DNA of 6,197 nt from an uncultured Clostridia bacterium (GTDB lineage: Bacteria > Bacillota > Clostridia > Oscillospirales > Acutalibacteraceae): contig CALAQQ010000004.1 in NCBI GenBank assembly GCA_937888485.1, positions 1 to 6,197 of the forward strand, given 5' to 3'. A program made the position numbers and the translations under genes. Under the pieces are notes generated by a model. It was not told where the DNA came from, made no database searches, and saw only the letters and a program-made list of their open reading frames with translations. Below, in pieces: positions 1-4,921 of this stretch. The number at the start of each line of letters is the position of its first letter. Within the stretch, counting starts at the first letter, position 1.

Positions 1-64
1 CCTTACCGACTCTCAGGCTATCAGAGACGTGCTTCTCTTCCCCACAATGAAATCAATCGACTGA
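1..64 (+). CDS. lysS: Lysyl-tRNA synthetase, C-terminal end only (partial)
   Basis: The frame starting at base 2 is open from the window edge to a TGA at 62-64 and encodes 20 residues beginning LTDSQAIRDVLLFPTMK. This matches the conserved C-terminus of bacterial class II lysyl-tRNA synthetase, where a (L)LTDSxSIRDVxLFPxM segment directly follows motif 3. The enzyme charges tRNA-Lys with lysine in the cytosol. Only the tail is visible, so the catalytic residues cannot be checked. It ends one base before the start of the first glycosyltransferase, which suggests that the envelope genes are transcribed together with it. The call rests on a short but distinctive peptide. Confidence 0.82.
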   Translation, partial: LTDSQAIRDVLLFPTMKSID

Positions 65-65
65 T

Positions 66-761
66 ATGAAAATATCCGTTGCGCTTGCCGCATATAAGGG
101 CGAGCAGTATATATCCGAACAGATTGAATCCATCCTCAGTCAGCTCGGAGAAAATGATGAACTGATAGTATCCGACGATTATCCCATGGGCAAGACCCGC
201 GAAGTCGTCCTCGGTTATCAGTCAAAAGACAAAAGAATCCGTTATATCGAAGGTGAAGGCAAGGGCGTTGTCAAAAATTTTGAAAATGCCCTTAAAGCCT
301 GTTCGGGAGATGTTGTTTTTCTCAGCGACCAGGACGATGTATGGATGCCCGATAAGGTTAAGCTCGTTATGAAAGAAATCGCAGACGGTGCGGACCTTGT
401 TCTCCACGATGCATCTGTTACCGATTCCGACCTCAATATAACCGAGCCGTCATATTTTGCGGTCCACAGCTCTAACGCTTCTTTTTTCGGTAATATGGCA
501 AGGAATTCCTTCGTCGGTTGCTGCATGGCGTTCAAAAAAGAGCTTCTGCATGAGTGCCTGCCTTTCCCCGAGGCTCTCCCCATGCACGACTGGTGGATTG
601 CCCTCGTTGCGATGAAGAAAAAAAAGAAGGTTGTCCTTCTTTCAGAGCCTCTTATAAGATGGCGTCGGCATTCCGCAACCGTAACGGGCAAAAAAACGTC
701 TCTTTCGCAAAAAATCATGTGGCGCGTCAGAATTCTTTTGCCACTGATAAAAATAAAATAG
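66..761 (+). CDS. Family-2 glycosyltransferase, rhamnosyltransferase-like
   Basis: This 231-residue cytosolic or membrane-associated GT-A enzyme probably adds one sugar, possibly rhamnose, to a growing lipid-linked glycan. The N-terminus (MKISVALAAYKGEQYI) is the usual first strand of GT2 enzymes, with Lys11 where Asn is common. A nucleotide-binding Asp pair sits at 37-38, and the metal-binding D-x-D is in LSDQDDVW (Asp88, Asp90, Asp91). The GVVKNFENAL segment (67-76), MHDWW (173-177, possible catalytic Asp175) and the LIRWRRH segment (196-202) are hallmarks of the rhamnosyltransferase-like branch. The loop after Asp38 reads YPMGKT instead of the usual GSTDxT. At 231 residues it is at the short end of the family, but no domain looks broken. 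The ATG lies 1 base after the lysS stop and has no clear Shine-Dalgarno sequence, so translation is probably coupled to lysS. Donor and acceptor are not determinable from sequence. Confidence 0.88.
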   Translation: MKISVALAAYKGEQYISEQIESILSQLGENDELIVSDDYPMGKTREVVLGYQSKDKRIRYIEGEGKGVVKNFENALKACSGDVVFLSDQDDVWMPDKVKLVMKEIADGADLVLHDASVTDSDLNITEPSYFAVHSSNASFFGNMARNSFVGCCMAFKKELLHECLPFPEALPMHDWWIALVAMKKKKKVVLLSEPLIRWRRHSATVTGKKTSLSQKIMWRVRILLPLIKIK

Positions 762-783
762 TTTCCAAAATGTGCCTTGGAAA
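762..783 (+). promoter_or_regulatory. Small inverted repeat touching the next gene's ribosome binding site
   Basis: TTTCCAA (762-768) and TTGGAAA (777-783) are perfect 7-base inverted arms around an 8-base loop, starting directly after the stop codon of the first glycosyltransferase. The right arm runs into the AAAGGA (781-786) that serves the next ATG at 796. The stem has only two G-C pairs, so it is weak. There is no T-run after it, so it is not a classical terminator. It may modulate translation or may be chance. Confidence 0.3.
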
Positions 784-786
784 GGA
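781..786 (+). promoter_or_regulatory. Ribosome binding site that fixes the start at 796
   Basis: AAAGGA lies 9 bases before ATG 796. The upstream in-frame GTG at 772 has no such site, and the extra residues it would add (MPWKGKNI) do not belong to the glycosyltransferase fold, so 796 is preferred. Confidence 0.7.
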
Positions 787-795
787 AAAAATATA

Positions 796-1557
796 ATGAA
801 CAAAACCGTAACCGGTTGCATAGTAACCTACAACAACATGTCAACCATTGACAACGCTGTGGGTTCACTTCTGAAATGCACCGAGGTTCCGTTCCGTCTT
901 TATGTTGTTGACAACGGTTCAACCGACGGAACAATTGAACATATAGAAAAAAAATATCCTGAGGTTACCCTTATAAAAAGCGGCGGAAACATCGGCTTCG
1001 GCAAGGGTCATAACCTCATAATGGACAGGTTGGATTCCGATTATCACGTCATAATCAATCCCGATATCATCGTCAGAGATGATGTTATCGCAAAACTTGT
1101 TGATTTCCTTGAAAAAAATGAAGATATCGGCATGGCATCGCCTGAAATCCGTTTCCCCGACGGAAGACTTCAGATTCTCGGAAAGAGAACGCCCTGCCTT
1201 AAATATCTCATTGCAAGCCGTCTCAGAGGAAGCGGTGAACCGAGCGATATTCTGCGTGAATATGCCATGCTTGACTGCGACCTTACAAAACCCGTTGACA
1301 TTGAAAACGCAACAGGCTGCTTCATGTTCATAAGAACAAAGCTTTTCAAAGAAATCGGCGGCTTCGACAAACGTTATTTCATGTATTTTGAAGACAGCGA
1401 CCTTACCCGTGAAGTCAACCGCCGCTGCAGAACGGTCTATTATCCGGAAGCTACGGTTTATCACGAATGGGGACGCGAATCCAAGAAGAATTTTAAGCTC
1501 AAGCTTGTGCAGATTAACTCCATGCTCAATTTCTTTGCAAAATGGGGTATAAAATAA
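796..1557 (+). CDS. Family-2 glycosyltransferase, WbbL-like (putative rhamnosyltransferase)
   Basis: This 253-residue GT-A glycosyltransferase probably acts on the cytosolic face of the membrane in glycan assembly. Visible motifs are the first strand VTGCIVTYNN (5-14), the nucleotide-binding loop VVDNGSTDGT (37-46), NIGFGKGHN (65-73), the metal-binding equivalent INPD (87-90), the acceptor-side ATGCFMFIR (172-180), and FMYFEDSDL (195-203) with the presumed catalytic acidic residues Glu199, Asp200 and Asp202. The late YHEWGRESKKN segment and the closing NFFAKWG are typical of the dTDP-rhamnosyl transferase WbbL/RfbF-type group. Length is normal for that group and all motifs are intact. ATG 796 is chosen over an in-frame GTG at 772 because of its AAAGGA site. 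It sits 34 bases after the first glycosyltransferase and 21 bases before the exporter permease. Rhamnose as donor is inferred from family resemblance only; other sugars are possible. Confidence 0.9.
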   Translation: MNKTVTGCIVTYNNMSTIDNAVGSLLKCTEVPFRLYVVDNGSTDGTIEHIEKKYPEVTLIKSGGNIGFGKGHNLIMDRLDSDYHVIINPDIIVRDDVIAKLVDFLEKNEDIGMASPEIRFPDGRLQILGKRTPCLKYLIASRLRGSGEPSDILREYAMLDCDLTKPVDIENATGCFMFIRTKLFKEIGGFDKRYFMYFEDSDLTREVNRRCRTVYYPEATVYHEWGRESKKNFKLKLVQINSMLNFFAKWGIK

Positions 1558-1578
1558 CAGCAGAAACGGGAAAACGTT

Positions 1579-2388
1579 ATGAAATATTTGAAAAATTTCT
1601 ATAAATACAGATATCTGCTTTACGAAATAGTCCGTAAAAACATTAAGCTGCAGTACAGAAACTCCGTTCTCGGTATTTTCTGGACATTTCTGCAGCCTCT
1701 TCTGACAACAATTATCCTTGTTGTTGTTTTCGGCGGAGTATTCGGAGGCAAACGTGCGGGAGTAGTGAATTATCCCATCTATCTTCTCTGCGGACGTCTT
1801 ATCTTTGAATTTTTCACTCAGTCAACAAAAAGAGCAATGCGTTCAATCAGAAACAGCGCCTCGGTTATCAAAAAGGTTTATGTTCCGAAGTATATGTATC
1901 CCCTCTCAAACATCATCGCAAACTTCGTGACCTTCCTTGTTTCTCTTACGGTGCTTGTCTGCTTCATGCTCTATTTCTATTTCTTCTCAAACGAACCCCC
2001 TCATATTACTCCTTATATTTTGCTTTCACCCATACCGATTCTCATTCTTCTTCTCGTAAGCATCGGTATCGGCCTCATTCTTTCAACCCTCGAAGTATTC
2101 TTCAAGGATGTTGATTATCTTTACGAAGTGTTCTGCACCCTTCTTTTCTATCTCACACCGATTTTCTATCAGGTGGAACAGCTTAATATCAAGAACGAAA
2201 TTTTCAAAATGGTACTCATGGCAAACCCGCTTTATTCAATAACCCAGATGTTCCGAAGCTGTGTTCTCTACGGCGAGATGTTCAACATCAACCATCTTCT
2301 TTATTCGCTTGCATTCGGAATTGTTTCCGTTGCCATAGGACTTTTTGCCTTCTATAAGAAGCAGGATAAATTCATACTTCATATCTGA
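1579..2388 (+). CDS. ABC-2 polysaccharide/teichoic acid exporter, permease subunit (Wzm/TagG type)
   Basis: This 269-residue integral membrane protein forms, as a dimer, the channel that exports a lipid-linked glycan from the cytosolic to the outer face of the membrane. A basic amphipathic N-terminus (1-28) leads into RNSVLGIFWTFLQPL (27-41), the conserved Wzm/TagG entry motif. About six hydrophobic segments follow, roughly at 33-56, 63-82, 112-138, 147-172, 177-197 and 239-259. The FFKDVDYLYEV...LTPIFY stretch and NPLYSITQMFR are also typical of the ABC-2 exporter family. Length matches the 260-275 residues usual for this group. The Shine-Dalgarno before ATG 1579 is weak (GGGAAA region). The gene for its ATPase follows 15 bases downstream. 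TagG and O-antigen Wzm permeases cannot be told apart confidently from sequence; the adjoining tarIJ genes favour a teichoic-acid-like cargo. Confidence 0.93.
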   Translation: MKYLKNFYKYRYLLYEIVRKNIKLQYRNSVLGIFWTFLQPLLTTIILVVVFGGVFGGKRAGVVNYPIYLLCGRLIFEFFTQSTKRAMRSIRNSASVIKKVYVPKYMYPLSNIIANFVTFLVSLTVLVCFMLYFYFFSNEPPHITPYILLSPIPILILLLVSIGIGLILSTLEVFFKDVDYLYEVFCTLLFYLTPIFYQVEQLNIKNEIFKMVLMANPLYSITQMFRSCVLYGEMFNINHLLYSLAFGIVSVAIGLFAFYKKQDKFILHI

Positions 2389-2390
2389 TG

Positions 2391-2396
2391 AAAGGA
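2391..2396 (+). promoter_or_regulatory. Ribosome binding site that fixes the start at 2404
   Basis: AAAGGA lies 7 bases before ATG 2404 but only 1 base before the alternative ATG at 2398, which is too close to be used well. The start at 2404 (MSKPAIVVEN) is therefore preferred over MLMSKPA. Confidence 0.75.
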
Positions 2397-2403
2397 AATG
2401 CTT

Positions 2404-3150
2404 ATGAGCAAACCGGCAATTGTTGTTGAAAACATGAGTATGATGTTCAACCTCAACAAAGAGAAGGTTGACAACATAAAAGAATATTTTATAAAGCTCA
2501 TCACAAGGAAGCTTCATTTTACCGAATTCTGGGCGCTTCAGGATATCAGCTTCACGGTTGAAAAGGGCGAAAGAGTAGGCGTTCTCGGCTTTAACGGTGC
2601 AGGAAAATCAACCCTGCTCAAAGTCATCGCAGGCGTTCTTAAACCCACCAAAGGAAGCGTTAAGGTCAACGGCGTTATTGCTCCCATGCTCGAACTCGGT
2701 GCAGGCTTCGATATGAACTATTCGGGCAAAGAGAATATTTATCTCTACGGTGCAACCATGGGTTATTCCAGAAAATTCATCGATGAAAAATATAACGAAA
2801 TTGTTGAATTTTCAGAACTTCAGGATTTTATTGAAGTTCCCGTCAAAAACTATTCATCGGGAATGCGTGCAAGACTCGGATTTGCAATTGCAACCGCGGT
2901 TGAACCCGAAGTTCTTATTCTCGACGAGGTTTTGTCCGTAGGCGACGCAAAATTCAGACAAAAAAGCGAAGCAAAGGTGCGTTCCATGTTTGATAAAGGA
3001 ACAACCGTTTTGTTTGTTTCACACAGCACTCAGCAGGTGCTTAACATCTGCAACAAGGCGATTATTCTTGACCACGGAAAACTCATTGCGCAGGGCGATG
3101 CAAAAGAAATCTGTGCTCTGTATGACCGCATGGTTAAGGGCGGTAAATAA
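2404..3150 (+). CDS. ABC-2 polysaccharide/teichoic acid exporter, ATP-binding subunit (Wzt/TagH type)
   Basis: This 248-residue cytosolic ATPase powers the permease encoded just upstream. Motifs in order are Walker A GFNGAGKST (62-70), the LELGAGF stretch (96-102) that is a hallmark of Wzt-type polysaccharide exporters, the ABC signature YSSGMRAR (150-157), Walker B VLILDE (170-175) with catalytic Glu175, the D-loop SVGD (178-181) and the H-loop His207. A 30-residue insertion-like N-terminal part (KEKVDNIKEYF and following, 19-43) precedes FWALQDISF and is common in glycan exporters. The protein ends soon after the nucleotide-binding domain, without the C-terminal carbohydrate-binding domain of Wzt from E. 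coli O8/O9a and without the long tail of B. subtilis TagH. Its length is near that of S. aureus TarH. All catalytic residues are present, so it should be active. tarI follows 15 bases later. Confidence 0.94.
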   Translation: MSKPAIVVENMSMMFNLNKEKVDNIKEYFIKLITRKLHFTEFWALQDISFTVEKGERVGVLGFNGAGKSTLLKVIAGVLKPTKGSVKVNGVIAPMLELGAGFDMNYSGKENIYLYGATMGYSRKFIDEKYNEIVEFSELQDFIEVPVKNYSSGMRARLGFAIATAVEPEVLILDEVLSVGDAKFRQKSEAKVRSMFDKGTTVLFVSHSTQQVLNICNKAIILDHGKLIAQGDAKEICALYDRMVKGGK

Positions 3151-3151
3151 G

Positions 3152-3158
3152 AAAGGAG
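3152..3158 (+). promoter_or_regulatory. Strong ribosome binding site that fixes the tarI start at 3166
   Basis: AAAGGAG lies 7 bases before ATG 3166. The in-frame TTG at 3160 is only 1 base from the site, and the residues it would add precede the first beta strand (MVFAAVFAGG), so 3166 is preferred. Confidence 0.8.
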
Positions 3159-3165
3159 ATTGAAT

Positions 3166-3873
3166 ATGGTATTCGCAGCAGTATTTGCAGGCGGCATCGG
3201 AAGCCGCATGGGTAATTCCGACACCCCGAAACAGTATCTTGAACTCGGAACAAAACCCGTTATTATCCACACCATAGAAAAATTCTTTGTTAACGATAAA
3301 ATCGACGAAATACTTGTGCTTTGCCCCAAGGCATGGATTGCTCACACTCAGGATTTGATAAACAAGCATCTGCCCTCGGGCAAAAAGGTGACCGTTATTG
3401 CAGGCGGCGCTTCAAGAAACGGTACACTCGAAAACGCAATTGAATATATAGAAAATAATTACGAAACCGACGAAAACACGGTTATCGTTACCCATGATGC
3501 GGTAAGACCCTTCCTTACACACAGAATCATTGAGGAAAACGTTGCAGCCGCAATTGAATACGGTGCTTGCGATACCGTTATCCCCGCAACCGATACAATT
3601 GTTGAAAGCCTTGACGGCAAGGTTATCTCGTCAATTCCCGACAGAAGCAAGATGTATCAGGGTCAGACTCCGCAGTCATTCCGTCTCAAAGAACTCGAAA
3701 AGGTTCTTGCAAGTCTTACAGAAGACGAAAAGGCTATCCTCACCGATGCCTGCAAGATTTTCTCAATCAAGAACAAGGATGTTTTCATGGTTGAGGGCGA
3801 GGTTTTCAACATCAAAATCACCTATCCGTATGACCTCAAGGTTGCACACACACTTCTTGGAACTACCGACTGA
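3166..3873 (+). CDS. tarI: D-ribitol-5-phosphate cytidylyltransferase (TarI; IspD family)
   Basis: This 235-residue cytosolic enzyme is predicted to join CTP and D-ribitol 5-phosphate to give CDP-ribitol and pyrophosphate, the activated donor for ribitol-phosphate polymers. The nucleotide-binding loop AGGIGSRMG (8-16) and PKQYL (21-25) define the IspD-like fold, with Arg14 and Lys22 as the expected CTP-contacting residues. Features closer to TarI than to IspD of isoprenoid synthesis include VTHDAVRPFLTHRIIEEN (108-125), MYQGQTPQSF (163-172), ILTDACKI (191-198) and VFNIKITYPYDLKVA (213-227). Length fits TarI (about 238). The immediately following tarJ is the standard partner and strongly supports ribitol over methylerythritol as substrate. 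The start at 3166 is set by AAAGGAG. An IspD role is the main alternative and is considered unlikely; some organisms have both enzymes. Confidence 0.92.
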   Translation: MVFAAVFAGGIGSRMGNSDTPKQYLELGTKPVIIHTIEKFFVNDKIDEILVLCPKAWIAHTQDLINKHLPSGKKVTVIAGGASRNGTLENAIEYIENNYETDENTVIVTHDAVRPFLTHRIIEENVAAAIEYGACDTVIPATDTIVESLDGKVISSIPDRSKMYQGQTPQSFRLKELEKVLASLTEDEKAILTDACKIFSIKNKDVFMVEGEVFNIKITYPYDLKVAHTLLGTTD

Positions 3874-3896
3874 TTCGGTGAAAGGTAAGGAGTAAG

Positions 3897-4919
3897 ATGA
3901 TTAATTCAGTTTACAGGCTTATTGCGCCGGGCATGATTGAAGTTGCCTGCACACAGCCCGATATCAAAAACAGCGTTCTTCTCAGACCCGTCTATCTCTC
4001 GGTTTGCAAGGCTGACCAGCGTTATTATCTCGGCAACAGAAGCCGTGAAGCACTGAAAGCAAAGCTTCCCATGGCACTCATTCACGAATGCGTTGCCAAG
4101 GTTGTTTTTGACCCGACAGGTAATTTCAAGCCGGGCGAAATTGTTGTTCCCGTTCCGAACACTCCGACCGAAGATGACGATGTTATTGCCGAAAACTACA
4201 GACCCTCAAGCCGTTTCTGCTCAAGCGGATACGACGGTTTCCTCAGGGATTATATCGATATTTCACCTGACAGACTCGTAAGAGTTCCCGACGGTATTGA
4301 CCTTCGCATTGCATCCTTTGCAGAGCTTATCAGCGTCTGTGTTCATGCAATAGCACGCTTTGAGAAGTTTTCCCATGTCCGCAAAAATTCAATCGGCATA
4401 TGGGGTGACGGTAATGTCGGCTTCATAACGGCCCTCATTCTCAAGATTCTTTACCCGGAAACAAAGCTCTATGTTTTCGGAACAGTATATGATAAACTTG
4501 CCTATTTTTCATTCGCAGACGGCGCATACCATGTTGACCACGTTCCCGAAGGACTTAAAGTTGACCACGCTTTTGAATGCGTAGGCGGTGAAGGTTCAAG
4601 ATTTGCAATTGCGCAGATAATCGACCTCATCAATCCCGAAGGTTCTATAGGTCTTATGGGCGTCAGCGAAAGATTTGTTGATATAAACACAAGAATGGTT
4701 CTTGAAAAAGGTCTCAATCTTTTCGGTTCAAGCCGAAGCGGTGTAGAGGATTTTCAGCGCACAATGGATATTCTTGCGGAGAATCCGAAAATTCCCGCTT
4801 ATCTCGAAAATCTTATCGGCGGTGTTGTTGAAGTGAGAAAAATTGCGGATATCCATTCCGCATTTGCACAGGATATAAGCCGTCATTTCGGAAAAACCGT
4901 TATCAAATGGGAAAAATAA
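3897..4919 (+). CDS. tarJ: Ribulose-5-phosphate reductase (TarJ), zinc-type dehydrogenase
   Basis: This 340-residue medium-chain dehydrogenase is predicted to reduce D-ribulose 5-phosphate to D-ribitol 5-phosphate with NADPH, supplying the substrate of TarI next door. It closely follows TarJ of S. aureus and B. subtilis along its whole length (about 341 residues). Matching stretches include LSVCKADQRYY (34-44), LPMALIHE (57-64), VPNTPTEDDDVIAENY (86-101), SSGYDGF (109-115), GIWGDGNVGF (167-176), HAFECVGGEGS and LEKGLNLFGSSRSG. Likely catalytic zinc ligands are Cys37, His63 with Glu64, and possibly Glu143. The dinucleotide-binding loop is GDGNVG (170-175). The four-cysteine structural zinc lobe of classical alcohol dehydrogenases is not visible, as expected for this family. 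AAGGAG at 3887-3892 lies only 4 bases before the ATG, a short but workable spacing. The stop is 2 bases before the next gene, suggesting translational coupling. Confidence 0.95.
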   Translation: MINSVYRLIAPGMIEVACTQPDIKNSVLLRPVYLSVCKADQRYYLGNRSREALKAKLPMALIHECVAKVVFDPTGNFKPGEIVVPVPNTPTEDDDVIAENYRPSSRFCSSGYDGFLRDYIDISPDRLVRVPDGIDLRIASFAELISVCVHAIARFEKFSHVRKNSIGIWGDGNVGFITALILKILYPETKLYVFGTVYDKLAYFSFADGAYHVDHVPEGLKVDHAFECVGGEGSRFAIAQIIDLINPEGSIGLMGVSERFVDINTRMVLEKGLNLFGSSRSGVEDFQRTMDILAENPKIPAYLENLIGGVVEVRKIADIHSAFAQDISRHFGKTVIKWEK

Positions 4920-4921
4920 GC

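Noticed and set aside
772..795. GTG at 772 as start of the second glycosyltransferase
   Set aside because: The added residues are outside the family fold and the ATG at 796 has its own AAAGGA site at good spacing.
618..796. Possible programmed -1 frameshift at an A8 run (618-625), leading into a frame that stops at 794-796, overlapping the next ATG
   Set aside because: The normal frame after the A-run encodes the conserved LIRWRRH segment, so it is the real product. No downstream stimulatory structure was noticed, and the stop/start overlap is probably chance.
915..925. Palindrome CGGTTCAACCG, found again at 5035-5045
   Set aside because: Both copies encode the same conserved Gly-Ser-Thr in the GSTD nucleotide-binding loop of two related glycosyltransferases, so shared codons explain them; not an operator.
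242..934. Long minus-strand open frame (230 codons) across the first glycosyltransferase
   Set aside because: It lies antisense to a gene with clear GT2 motifs, its translation is low-complexity and cysteine/arginine rich with no recognisable domain, and it has no convincing ribosome binding site.
919..1464. Minus-strand open frame (181 codons) opposite the second glycosyltransferase
   Set aside because: It is a shadow of the real gene; the plus-strand protein has a full set of family motifs and the antisense product resembles nothing.
3030..3369. Two overlapping minus-strand open frames across the ATPase/tarI junction
   Set aside because: Both are antisense to well-supported genes and lack any recognisable motif or start signal.
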